Below are positions 6,867-15,077 of a stretch of DNA of 64,000 nucleotides, in pieces (the first letter of the stretch is position 1; every line of letters starts with the position of its first letter). A program made the translations under genes and the position numbers. Source of the stretch: an uncultured Paracoccaceae bacterium. GTDB taxonomy: Bacteria > Pseudomonadota > Alphaproteobacteria > Rhodobacterales > Rhodobacteraceae. Under the pieces are notes generated by a model. It saw nothing but the letters and a program-made list of their open reading frames with translations. It made no database searches and was not told the DNA's origin. Location of the stretch: the NCBI GenBank assembly GCA_947495795.1, contig CANMAI010000007.1:1-64000 (forward strand), written 5' to 3'.

Positions 6867-7592
6867 GTGGCATTCTGGAGTAGCCAGACCCTTGAGGAGA
6901 AGGCCCACAAACTGATCAAAGGATCGTCGGAAAAACCTGTAGTAGATTGTAATTCGCTTCGCCTTCGAGTGGGAGAAGAGATCTTTGTCACTCCGCAGTT
7001 AGAAGACGCGAACAAGGTCACAAAGAGGAGGCTTGCCAACGGTGAAGCTTTCAACATCCCCCCGCAGCAGTTCGCATTTATCATGACTGAAGAGCAGGTC
7101 TGCATTCCGACTGACGCAATGGCATTCATTTCGATGTGTGCGACGTTTAAAATGTTAGGCTTGGTTAACGTATCTGGCTTTCACGTCGATCCTGGGTGGG
7201 ACGGGAAACTGACCTTTGCAGTTTTCAATTCAGGACCAACGCCAGTGATGCTGGAAAGAGGACAATCAGTCTTCCTAATGTGGTGCGCCAGCCTCGATCA
7301 TCCGTCTGAGAAGCACAAGACGAAGCCTGGTAGCAATACAATCGAACCGGAACGACTATCCGCCCTCATGACCGAATCTGACTCGCTGTATCAATTGAAC
7401 CAGCGGCTATTGGAGGAATCCAACGCGCGAAAGTCAGCTTCAGAGGATATGAACAAGCGTCTTCATACCGTTGAAAAAACGATGGTGGCTATGAAAGTGA
7501 GGAATGCGATTGCCCTTACAGCGCTGGTCGGAATCGTGATGTACCTGTTCCGGTCCGACGTACTTGTCCTGTTGAGCAAACTGACAAACTGA
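6867..7592 (+). CDS. membrane-tethered dCTP deaminase/dUTPase-fold protein
   Basis: 241 residues. The GTG start is chosen for the GGAGG five bases upstream. Residues about 25-145 match the trimeric dCTP deaminase/dUTPase fold, including CATFKMLGLVNVSGFHVDPGW and GKLTFAVFNSG. The Glu that is catalytic in dCTP deaminases (ITLEL strand) is Ala118 here, so ordinary deamination is doubtful; a dUTPase-like or nucleotide-sensing role is possible. Residues 165-205 are charged and heptad-like (coiled coil), and 212-228 form one membrane helix near the C-terminus, anchoring the domain to the inner membrane. It is divergent from the MazG-UDG pair and the last gene before the tRNA. Confidence 0.65.
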   Translation: MAFWSSQTLEEKAHKLIKGSSEKPVVDCNSLRLRVGEEIFVTPQLEDANKVTKRRLANGEAFNIPPQQFAFIMTEEQVCIPTDAMAFISMCATFKMLGLVNVSGFHVDPGWDGKLTFAVFNSGPTPVMLERGQSVFLMWCASLDHPSEKHKTKPGSNTIEPERLSALMTESDSLYQLNQRLLEESNARKSASEDMNKRLHTVEKTMVAMKVRNAIALTALVGIVMYLFRSDVLVLLSKLTN

Positions 7593-8005
7593 AACTGCTG
7601 CTTCCTTAACTGAAGAGCATGCAAGGTTCTCTCTGGAGAAGCTGCAGTGCAGCACTAATTGGCATCGCAAAAGTCCGCAATGGGCCGTTCATAGCGTCAA
7701 ACCACAAAGAAAAGGGTGAGGGCGCGGCCCTCCCCCTCGGGCAACCAAATTAGACAGGGCCGTGTCCTCGGCTGCGCCTGCGGGCCGCACCACCCCTGTC
7801 GAATTGGGTTGCCTCGCCCCCTCCCGCGTTCGCCACGTGGCAGATTTGCAGGAACAGGCGCCTACGGCGTCTGACCTTCAAATCGCCCCCGATTTTCTAG
7901 CTAAGGAACGGGATCAAACGAAACAACCCAAATGGGTCATGGATGCGGATTGGGTCAGTTTATGACGCAAAGGTCAAAGTCATCTGACGTTCGACAGTAA
8001 ATTCG
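7593..8005. other. gene-free end of the island next to tRNA-Arg
   Basis: About 410 bases without a credible gene; the one 67-codon ORF lacks a ribosome site and family resemblance. It contains an imperfect inverted repeat (see 7740-7813) and a GC-rich, palindrome-prone core. No integrase gene and no second copy of the tRNA 3' end are seen in the window, so the other attachment site must lie to the left, if it exists. Confidence 0.5.
7740..7813. repeat. imperfect inverted repeat with GC-rich loop
   Basis: GGCAACCAAATTAGACAGG (7740-7758) and its partner at 7795-7813 (reverse complement GGCAACCCAATTCGACAGG) pair with two substitutions, enclosing 36 bases rich in CGG/CCG. The flanks (GGGAGGGGGCGAG-like on both sides) are also partly complementary. 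It lies between the last island gene and the tRNA. It may be a terminator-like structure without T-tract, a recombination or excision site, or a decayed element. Confidence 0.5.
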
Positions 8006-8082
8006 TGGCGGACCGAGGAGGATTCGAACCCCCGACCCCCTGATTCGTAGTCAGGTACTCTATCCAGCTGAGCTATCGGTCC
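8006..8082 (-). tRNA. tRNA-Arg (anticodon ACG)
   Basis: On the minus strand the sequence starts GGACCGATAGCTCAGCTGGA and folds into a full cloverleaf. The acceptor stem GGACCGA pairs with TCGGTCC, the anticodon stem CCTGA/TCAGG encloses loop CTACGAA (anticodon ACG, read as ICG), the T-loop is TTCGAAT, and CCA is encoded after discriminator G. It decodes CGU/CGC/CGA arginine codons. The island lies directly on its 3' side, the typical place for tRNA-targeted integration. Confidence 0.95.
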
Positions 8083-8271
8083 ACAGGCGCGGTTGATAGC
8101 TGTGGCTTGAGTCCTTTGCAACCCCAATGCTGTACCAGAGTGGGTTAATAGTTTCTTTTTGAGAGGCTTGGAGCTTCCGAAAGGCTTGCCAAGGCGCGCT
8201 GTACCGACACTTCCATTCACACCGAACCGCCGGGCAGATTTTGCTACAGGCGGTGCGGGATTGAAAATCTA

Positions 8272-9690
8272 TCAAGATACAGCACTCAGGGCGACCGAGG
8301 CGTCCTGTTCCGGCAGAAAGATCCGGAACACTGTGCCCTCATCTGATGTTTTCACCAGCTCCAGCTTGCCGCCATGCCCACGCACAAGCTCTCCCGCTAT
8401 GGCAAGGCCGAGGCCAGTGCCACCGCGCCGCACACCGCCCTGAAACGGCTTGAAGAGATGCTCCATTGCCTTGGGCGGCAGGCCGGGGCCCGTGTCGGTC
8501 ACAGTTATCGTGCAGCCTGCCTCGGCGTTGTTTGCGGAAACGCAGATCCTGCCCGGCTTCCTGGCCCCATCGATGGCCTGCCGTGCGTTGCGGATGAGGT
8601 TTGAGAACACACGGTAGAGCTGCTCGCCATCGGCGGTTACCTCCAGCTCCGGTGGTACATCGCAATGAAACTCCACGAGGCTTTCCGCAGCCCGCAAACG
8701 GTCGCTTTCCATCACATCCTCCACGATCCGGGCGAGGGGCTGGCGCAGGATTGACGGCGCGGGCTCCTCGGCCTTGCCGAATGCCAGAGTGCGCTCGCAG
8801 AGGTTGATGGCCCTGTCCAGCGAGTTCAACAATTTGGGCGCGGTGCGTTTCACCGTCGGATCTTCTGAGCGCTCAAACCGGTCTGCCAGAAGCTGTGCAG
8901 TTGTCAGGATGTTGCGCAGATCATGGCTGATCCGGCTCACCGCACCGCCCACACCTGCCAGCCGCTCCTTCTGCTTGAGCGAGCTTGTGAGCTGCGTTTG
9001 CAGATCCGCCAAAGCTCCTTCAGCTTTTCGCAGCTCCGAAACGCGGCTCGCCGGTGCCATGATCCGCCGCGCATCCTCCGGATCGTCGCGGTAGACCATC
9101 ATGTTATCCACAACGCGCTTGATCGGGCGCACCAGAATGAACCGCACCGCCACAACCAGAAGCGCCGCCGTGACCACCGAAATAAAGAGAGAGAGCCGCA
9201 GGATGGTGAACCCGTAGGCCACCATGGCATCACGCAGCGGCGCTTCCTCAAGCGTTGCCTCGATCATCATGCCGCCGCCCTTTACGGGAAAGCCTATCAC
9301 CCGGATCACGCGGTCCTCGGTGCGCACGAGCGTTCGCAGAGCATCACCAATCAGGGCGAAAAAGCCGGCATCGCGCAGGTCGAACGTTTCCTCGACCTCG
9401 GAAGGCATTTCAGACGCGAGGATAAGTTGGCGCATCGAGTCCCGTCGCAGGACAACGTTCAACACCTCCGCGTTGTCGAGAAGCTCTCTTTCCAACTCCG
9501 GGTCTACCATCAGATCTGAGTCAGCAAGTAGCGAAAGCGTGGCGATCTGGCTCAGCTCCAGCCGGCTTTGCAGATAATCCAGCCGGAAGCGTGCCACAGA
9601 CGGCAGGAAGATGAGAACTTCCGCCACCATCACGAACACAACGGTCAGCAGCACAAAGCGCCCTGTAAGACTGTCTACCAGCCGTCTCAT
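8272..9690 (-). CDS. membrane sensor histidine kinase
   Basis: 472 residues. There are two membrane helices (about 10-30 and 162-185) flanking a periplasmic sensor domain, then a HAMP-like linker, and a dimerisation domain with ISHDLRN (phospho-accepting His256). The HATPase domain has the N box NLIRNARQAI and the G boxes DTGPGLP and GGTGLGLAI. It autophosphorylates on His and passes the phosphate to a response regulator, but none is encoded beside it, so it is an orphan kinase. The ligand is unknown. Confidence 0.9.
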   Translation of the reverse strand: MRRLVDSLTGRFVLLTVVFVMVAEVLIFLPSVARFRLDYLQSRLELSQIATLSLLADSDLMVDPELERELLDNAEVLNVVLRRDSMRQLILASEMPSEVEETFDLRDAGFFALIGDALRTLVRTEDRVIRVIGFPVKGGGMMIEATLEEAPLRDAMVAYGFTILRLSLFISVVTAALLVVAVRFILVRPIKRVVDNMMVYRDDPEDARRIMAPASRVSELRKAEGALADLQTQLTSSLKQKERLAGVGGAVSRISHDLRNILTTAQLLADRFERSEDPTVKRTAPKLLNSLDRAINLCERTLAFGKAEEPAPSILRQPLARIVEDVMESDRLRAAESLVEFHCDVPPELEVTADGEQLYRVFSNLIRNARQAIDGARKPGRICVSANNAEAGCTITVTDTGPGLPPKAMEHLFKPFQGGVRRGGTGLGLAIAGELVRGHGGKLELVKTSDEGTVFRIFLPEQDASVALSAVS

Positions 9691-9750
9691 ACATCCCCCA
9701 ATTCAACTCAAGCCTACTTAAGCGCTCGCGAACCCCCGAACAAGCGCTCC

Positions 9751-11166
9751 CTAAAAGCGCTGCACAAACCGTACAATCCGCTTCACCAAATCGCTTTCGA
9801 AAAGCCGGGGCGTGTAGTACTGCCCGGCCGCCCGCTTGTTGATCTCGCCCAGCGTCGGGTAGGGTGCGACCATTGCGGCAACGGCTCCGATCTTCAGCTT
9901 GTTGGCAATCACCAGCGCCCATGTCTGGATCAGTTCACCCGCCTGCTTGCCCGCGATTGAGGCACCCACAGGCCGACCCTTCACCACCATCACCTTGATC
10001 AGCCCGGTTGTGGCGCGTTCCGTCCGTGCCCTGTCATTCTCGGCATACTCAAAACGCAATACTTCAAGCTTTGAGCCATGCACCTCCTGTGCTTCGGCCT
10101 CGGTCATCCCCACCTGCGCCATCTCCGGATCCGTATAGGTCGCCCAGGGGATGTGCGCGTTGGATGCTTTGGACGGCAGACCGAAGAGCGCGGAGCGGAT
10201 GATAACACCTGCATGATACCCTGCCACATGTGTGAACTGCAGCCCGCCTGCCACGTCCCCAATGGCGTAAACCTTTCTGTTGGTCGTCTTAAGGCTCGCG
10301 TCCACCGTGATACCGGTACTGGTTGCGTCAATCCCCGCCTTCGCAAGATCCAGAGAGCCGATATTGGGCTTTCTGCCGACAGCCATAAGAAGGTGTGAGC
10401 CGCCATAGCTGACGCCATCCTTGGTGCTTACTGTCACGGCACCGTCGGTTCCCGAGATCTCGGATGCCATGGCACCCTCCACAATCTCCACGCCCTCAGC
10501 CCGCAGCTTCTCCAGTACGATGGCGGCCAGTTCAGGGTCATCCTTGCCGAGTGCCTTGGCGCCTTCCAGCACCGTGACGCGGGAGCCGAGCCGCACATGC
10601 GCCTGCGCCATCTCCATGCCGATCGGCCCGCCGCCGATGACGATAAGATGCTCCGGCCTTTCCTTGAGATCGAAGATATCCTCGTTGGTGTAGTGCTTGA
10701 CCCCATCCAGCCCCGGAATGGGCGGCACGAAAGGGGAGGAACCTGTGGCGATCACGATGCGCCGCGCCTCTATCAGCTTGTCGCCAGCCTCCACCGTGTT
10801 CGGCCCCGTAAAGCGGCCATACTCGGTGATCACCTGCACACCCAGCCCCTCGAAACGCTCCACGCTGTCATGCGGAGCGATCCCCGCGATCACATCGGCT
10901 ACATGCGCCTTGGCGGCCGCATAATCCACCTCCGCCTTTGCGGGCTTCACGCCAAAGGGTGCGCCTGTTTCAAAGGCATGGGCGTGCTTTCCCGAAGCGA
11001 TAAGCGCCTTGGAGGGGACACAGCCATAATTCAGGCAATCGCCCCCCATCTTGCCGCCTTCCAGCAGCACAACGCTCGCGCCCATCTGCACAGCGCCCGC
11101 AGCGGTAGACAAACCTCCGGAGCCCCCCCCGATCACGAGGAGGTCTGTTTTGATATAATCGCTCAT
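9751..11166 (-). CDS. pyridine nucleotide-disulfide oxidoreductase (mercuric reductase/Lpd-like)
   Basis: 471 residues from the ATG at 11166. The FAD-binding motif VIGGGSGG lies at 11-18, the redox-active disulfide at Cys44/Cys49 in GGDCLNYGCVPSK, a second Rossmann motif in VIGGGPIGMEMA, and the FAD motif YAIGDVAGG. The C-terminal dimerisation domain has the ending of soluble FAD oxidoreductases rather than the His-Pro dyad of true lipoamide dehydrogenase; no heavy-metal domain is present. Its ATG overlaps the TGA of the TVP38 gene, a pairing (TVP38 with mercuric-reductase-like protein) common in bacteria. The substrate is unknown. Confidence 0.85.
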   Translation of the reverse strand: MSDYIKTDLLVIGGGSGGLSTAAGAVQMGASVVLLEGGKMGGDCLNYGCVPSKALIASGKHAHAFETGAPFGVKPAKAEVDYAAAKAHVADVIAGIAPHDSVERFEGLGVQVITEYGRFTGPNTVEAGDKLIEARRIVIATGSSPFVPPIPGLDGVKHYTNEDIFDLKERPEHLIVIGGGPIGMEMAQAHVRLGSRVTVLEGAKALGKDDPELAAIVLEKLRAEGVEIVEGAMASEISGTDGAVTVSTKDGVSYGGSHLLMAVGRKPNIGSLDLAKAGIDATSTGITVDASLKTTNRKVYAIGDVAGGLQFTHVAGYHAGVIIRSALFGLPSKASNAHIPWATYTDPEMAQVGMTEAEAQEVHGSKLEVLRFEYAENDRARTERATTGLIKVMVVKGRPVGASIAGKQAGELIQTWALVIANKLKIGAVAAMVAPYPTLGEINKRAAGQYYTPRLFESDLVKRIVRFVQRF

Positions 11167-11897
11167 CAGAGTGCGCCCTTTTTCCGGAAAGCCTTGATCA
11201 CGATAGGCAGTGCAGAGAGTGCGCAAAGCCCAAGGACCGGCCCGAGAATATGCCATTCAAAGAAGATGCCAAGGTTCGGCGTCTCTCCCCGGGCGAACAC
11301 TTCACCAAGGCCCGCGCCAACCCAAGTGTAGACGACCGTGCCCGGCATGATGCCAAAGAACGTAGTCAAGACGTAGTTTCGAAGCTTAGCGCCCACCAGC
11401 GCCGGGGCCAGATTGGCCACGAAGAAGGGGATCGCTGGCACAAGGCGCATCAGAAGCAGATAGCTCACCTCGTTTTCCTTCAGTCCATCACGGATCTTGC
11501 TCATTGTGCCGGAGCCTGCATCTATCTTCGCCTGCAGTGTCTCACCCAACCCGAAACGGGCCGCCAGAAAAATTGCCACAGCACCCAGCGTGGCACCTAC
11601 CACTGTCAGAGCCGAGCCGGCAGCAAGCCCGAAAAGGAAACCGCCCGTCAGCGTCATGATAAGTGCACCGGGCAGCGAGAAGGCCACGACCAGTATATAG
11701 GCCAGCATGTAACCAACAGCGGCCAGCACATACGAACCGTCGCGCCACGCGATCAGTGCCTCACGGTTGTCTGCCAAAGTTTGAAAACTGAAGAGATCCC
11801 GGTAGATAAACCCCAGCGTCGCTGCCCCGGCAATCAGCCCTAAGGGTACCAGTTTCTTGAAGTCGAACCCCTGAGGTTCCTGCATATCCGTCATCAT
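11166..11897 (-). CDS. TVP38/TMEM64 family membrane protein
   Basis: 243 residues from the first ATG of an ATGATG pair. About six hydrophobic segments are present, with the family core SLPGALIMTLTGGFLFG, and MRLVPAIPFFVANLAPAL with the conserved Arg-Leu-x-Pro and FPxxxxN-like motif. These DedA/VTT-domain proteins act in the inner membrane, and members are implicated in lipid scrambling or undecaprenyl-phosphate recycling. It is upstream of and overlapping the oxidoreductase gene, so the two are probably translated together. Confidence 0.88.
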   Translation of the reverse strand: MMTDMQEPQGFDFKKLVPLGLIAGAATLGFIYRDLFSFQTLADNREALIAWRDGSYVLAAVGYMLAYILVVAFSLPGALIMTLTGGFLFGLAAGSALTVVGATLGAVAIFLAARFGLGETLQAKIDAGSGTMSKIRDGLKENEVSYLLLMRLVPAIPFFVANLAPALVGAKLRNYVLTTFFGIMPGTVVYTWVGAGLGEVFARGETPNLGIFFEWHILGPVLGLCALSALPIVIKAFRKKGAL

Positions 11898-12153
11898 GTT
11901 CCTGTATCTCCGCGTATCGGCATGGCCTCTTGATGCGGGAAAAAGGTTTCCAAAGATAGCAGGCCTCACGGCCCATTGAAGCGCGCGCCCGATTGTTACA
12001 GCATGGCCCCCCGGTCTTGTAAGAAAGCACGGCCCTCACTCGCGAAGACGTGAGAAGAGGCTCCATTCTCTGAAATATCGCCCGGAGAAAACTGTAACAA
12101 AGGCCCTGTCCGGCCCAGCAAAATGCTCTAGTTCCAATGCAAAGGAGCTTGAA

Positions 12154-12666
12154 ATGAACCTGTCAACAGCCCTCGTGGCCCTCGTTTTCACGGCAACGCC
12201 CGGCGTTGCAGATATTGCCATAAGCTTCACCGAAAGTGCCCCGAAAGACAGGTTCACTGTAGAAAACACGGGCACCTGCGCACTCGAAGGTGTTGAAATC
12301 ACGTTCAACCTTGCCGCCTCAGCGGGCAATCTCATATTCGATATTGCAGCTGGTGGGCCGGGAGTAGAGGTTTTCCAGCCCATCGAGTTTGTCGAAAACA
12401 CAGGGCAGACAACGATGGAACTTGATATGAGCGCCGATTATCAGACAGCGACGCTTTCAGCCGTAAGCCTTGCCCCAGGGGCCAGGATAGCGTTCACCAC
12501 TGATCTCGATGATCAACTCGCTCAAAGCGCACTCGGACAAATCCGGGTGGTGGGCTCGGAGATAGCGGGTGCCAGGGTTTCCGTTATCAGCAGCGGCGGC
12601 CGGGATGAGGGTGTTTTTGATGCAAAGGCCAAGGCCCGTCTCTCGCAGATCGATTGCCTTTCCTGA
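12154..12666 (+). CDS. secreted protein of the aggregation factor core type (unknown function)
   Basis: 170 residues with an N-terminal signal peptide (about 1-19, cleavage after Ala in TPGVAD). The mature part is beta-rich and begins IAISFTESAPKDRFTVEN, with a Cys pair (about 42 and 167). It resembles short Rhodobacteraceae proteins annotated after the sponge aggregation factor core, whose actual function is not known. A GGAG-containing stretch precedes the start. It is a single gene. Confidence 0.55.
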   Translation: MNLSTALVALVFTATPGVADIAISFTESAPKDRFTVENTGTCALEGVEITFNLAASAGNLIFDIAAGGPGVEVFQPIEFVENTGQTTMELDMSADYQTATLSAVSLAPGARIAFTTDLDDQLAQSALGQIRVVGSEIAGARVSVISSGGRDEGVFDAKAKARLSQIDCLS

Positions 12667-12724
12667 GCGCCCTACTGGAAGCAATGCTGGCGAGTTGCTA
12701 AAGTGAAGTGGCTCAATTCGAGAC

Positions 12725-13423
12725 ATGTTGGCAGATGATATGTTGAACCGGCTTTTTCCCAAAAAACCAACGCCGCCCATAGCAAAGATCCCCTGCACGG
12801 ATTGTGGCGCGATGATCCTGCCCACCAAAGCGCGCGAAAACGAGGGTTTCTGTGCGCCTTGCGCACGAATGGGCCCCAAGCTGCGTGCCGAGCGTCAGGC
12901 CCATCTTGACGCGATTGAAAGTGGCACAATTTTCCATCCCACGGATGCGGAGCGCGAAGGGGCACGCAATCCCACTGATGTTTTGGAAACTACCGTTCCA
13001 TGGCGGCTCTCGCCAAGTCTGTATGCGGAAGGCGAGCCAACCAGTCTGGACGTGGAATTGTCCCAACTCACCCGGAGCGGCGAAGGGGCGATCTATCTCG
13101 GCACCGATGCCACCCACCATCTCGTTGTGGAGTTGAAGGCTGGGCGCGGTGTCTGCACATTTGTCAGTGGCTTTGAGAATGAGGACAGGGTCTCGCTCTA
13201 CGCCCACGGCCCTGACAACGCGATAACCCAAATTCCCAGGGACGAGCAGATCTGGGCTGGTTGTGCGTGTTGCGGCATTGGCACTATACCGCATGCTTCG
13301 CGCGCCCATATGCCTGCTGAAAAAGCGCTGGCAATCTTCCGCAAAGGCCTCGCACACGACTATTCAGGCACAACGTGGCTTGGCTATGAGCCGGATAATT
13401 TCATCAGCCGTGGCTCCGGATAG
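12725..13423 (+). CDS. hypothetical protein with N-terminal zinc-ribbon motif
   Basis: 232 residues, not recognised beyond its motifs. Residues about 24-46 have CTDCG and CAPC, a probable four-Cys zinc ribbon, and a second CxC-C cluster lies near 180 (GCACCGIG). The rest looks like a soluble beta-rich domain. It may resemble DUF2199-type proteins in having an N-terminal Cys cluster, but I cannot support that link firmly. It stands alone, with a 58-base gap to the gene before. Confidence 0.6.
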   Translation: MLADDMLNRLFPKKPTPPIAKIPCTDCGAMILPTKARENEGFCAPCARMGPKLRAERQAHLDAIESGTIFHPTDAEREGARNPTDVLETTVPWRLSPSLYAEGEPTSLDVELSQLTRSGEGAIYLGTDATHHLVVELKAGRGVCTFVSGFENEDRVSLYAHGPDNAITQIPRDEQIWAGCACCGIGTIPHASRAHMPAEKALAIFRKGLAHDYSGTTWLGYEPDNFISRGSG

Positions 13424-13610
13424 GAAGCCCTGTGCAAAACCGCACAACCGGGCAACAAAATGCGCCCGAAACGCCGTTAAACGCTAACAAATGCTACTCG
13501 GCCCGGCCGTTAACCTTTAAGGTCAACGCGTTCATTCCTGTGATTTGATTTAAAAAACACGCGCCCAGAGGGGGACCGTCTCAAATAGTTTGACCACGAA
13601 AGGTTTTTCG

Positions 13611-14276
13611 ATGGAGCCGAATTTCTGGATCGAAAGCTGGCAGGAAGGTGGCCGCAAAACCAGCTTCCATCGACCCGACATTCACCCGTACATCCTCGAT
13701 CACATCTCTCCGGAGATGCTTGCGGGCAAGCGCGTTCTCGTGCCCCTTTGCGGCAAATCCGTCGATATGCTCTATTTCGCGGAACATGCGGCCCATGTGA
13801 CGGGCATCGAACTCTCAGAGACAGCCATCCAGCAATTCCTGATGGAAAACAGCCTGCGTGCCGATCAGTTTGGTACCACATGGTATAGCGGCCGCCTCAC
13901 CCTCCATTGCATGGATTTCTTCGAAACCACGCAGGCCTTTCTCGGTCCTGTCGATCTCCTCTACGATCGCGCCGCACTTGTGGCTCTGCCGGATCCGATG
14001 CGCCACCGATACGTCCAGCACATCCACAGCCTGACGGCGCCCGGTAGCACCCAATTCATCAACACTCTGGAATATGCGCCCTGTATGGGCACACCACCTT
14101 TCAGCGTGCCGCCTTCAGAAGTGCTTCAACACTATGGAAAGCATCACGAAATCATACATTTGGAATACAGAGATGTTCCAGACCACGGCCTTATCCGCGC
14201 CTGGGGCCTCGATTACGTGAAAGAGCACTTATTTCGCTTGGAGCGCCAGACCCATGGCGTTTCACCTTTGACATGA
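13611..14276 (+). CDS. tpm: thiopurine S-methyltransferase-like SAM-dependent methyltransferase
   Basis: 221 residues from the ATG at 13611, with GAAAGG upstream. The family signature FWIESWQEGGRKTSFH at the N-terminus, the SAM loop VLVPLCGKSVDM and the LYDRAALVALP segment are those of TPMT-type class I methyltransferases, which methylate thiopurines, selenium or tellurium compounds. The physiological substrate in bacteria is uncertain. The last codons lie inside a dispersed repeat (14257-14357). It is convergent with the LysE gene. Confidence 0.85.
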   Translation: MEPNFWIESWQEGGRKTSFHRPDIHPYILDHISPEMLAGKRVLVPLCGKSVDMLYFAEHAAHVTGIELSETAIQQFLMENSLRADQFGTTWYSGRLTLHCMDFFETTQAFLGPVDLLYDRAALVALPDPMRHRYVQHIHSLTAPGSTQFINTLEYAPCMGTPPFSVPPSEVLQHYGKHHEIIHLEYRDVPDHGLIRAWGLDYVKEHLFRLERQTHGVSPLT

Positions 14277-14357
14277 AACATCGAGTATCACCTGCCCCGT
14301 TGAAATCTCTGATGTCAGGCCGGGATAGGTGATGCGTGTTCACGGCAAAACGCTTTA
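14257..14357 (-). repeat. dispersed palindromic repeat, copy A
   Basis: About 100 bases whose reverse complement matches 61283-61382: AAAGCGTTTYGCC, then GAACAYGCATCACCTATC, GCCTGA, GATTTCAACG and GGCAGGTGATAC, ending GGTGAAACGC. The ends are inverted (GCGTTT(C/T)GCC against GGTGAAACGC), and an internal hairpin ATCACCT...AGGTGAT is also present. This copy fills the space between two convergent genes and includes both stop codons. It resembles a MITE or REP-like element. Confidence 0.7.
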
Positions 14358-14981
14358 GGCCGCCCGCCGGTAAGCCGCAGTCGCCACGCCCATCGCCACC
14401 AAGGCTCCGCCGCCCATCCGTGTCAGCCATTCCAGCACAACAGGCCGGCCGATACGATGCCGCAGCTTGTCGGCCAGTAATGCATAGGCCAGCGCGTTGA
14501 TTGCCGCGAGGCCGACGAAGGTTGAGATCAGAACGGCGAATTGCGGCAACAAGGGCGCATCGGCCACTATGAACTGCGGCACAAACGCGATGAAAAACAC
14601 GATGGATTTCGGGTTCAGCGCCGTGACCGCCGCAGCATGGCCAAATACTCCCCGCGCAGGCAATGCGCCATCGCTCAAATCCCCCAATCGCGCTCCCGGC
14701 GCGCTCCGCCATAGCTTCACGCCGAGGTAAATCAAATACGCCGCCCCAATCCATTTCAGCACCACAAAAAGCGTGGCCGATGCGAGCACCAGTGCGCCCA
14801 GCCCCGCCAGCGATGCCGTCATGGCCACCAGATCGCCCAGCGCCACGCCCGCAGCCGTTGCCACAGCCACTTGCCGCCCGTGGCTGAGCGCATAGCTCAG
14901 CACGAGAAGAACCGTGGGGCCCGGAATGAGCAGAAGGGCTGTCGAGGCCGCGACGAAGGCAAACCAAAGCTGAAGATCCAT
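14355..14981 (-). CDS. LysE family amino-acid exporter
   Basis: 208 residues from the ATG at 14981. Five to six membrane helices fit the LysE/RhtB superfamily, with the N-terminal signature LIPGPTVLLVLSYALSHGR and NPKSIVFFIAFVPQF in the fourth segment. Such carriers export amino acids or their derivatives using the proton gradient. It is divergent from the VOC gene and convergent with the TPMT-like gene. The substrate cannot be told from sequence. Confidence 0.9.
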   Translation of the reverse strand: MDLQLWFAFVAASTALLLIPGPTVLLVLSYALSHGRQVAVATAAGVALGDLVAMTASLAGLGALVLASATLFVVLKWIGAAYLIYLGVKLWRSAPGARLGDLSDGALPARGVFGHAAAVTALNPKSIVFFIAFVPQFIVADAPLLPQFAVLISTFVGLAAINALAYALLADKLRHRIGRPVVLEWLTRMGGGALVAMGVATAAYRRAA

Positions 14982-15077
14982 CGAAGATGCCTTTACATGG
15001 TTGTTTCCGGGATCAAGCCATCTTCGATCCTGCGCGTAAAGCCCCAACGTGCTAGGGTGAACCCGAAAGGAGCACCA

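Noticed and set aside
7762-7965. 67-codon ORF next to the tRNA
   Set aside because: It runs through the inverted repeat and GC-rich loop, with no ribosome site or recognisable sequence.
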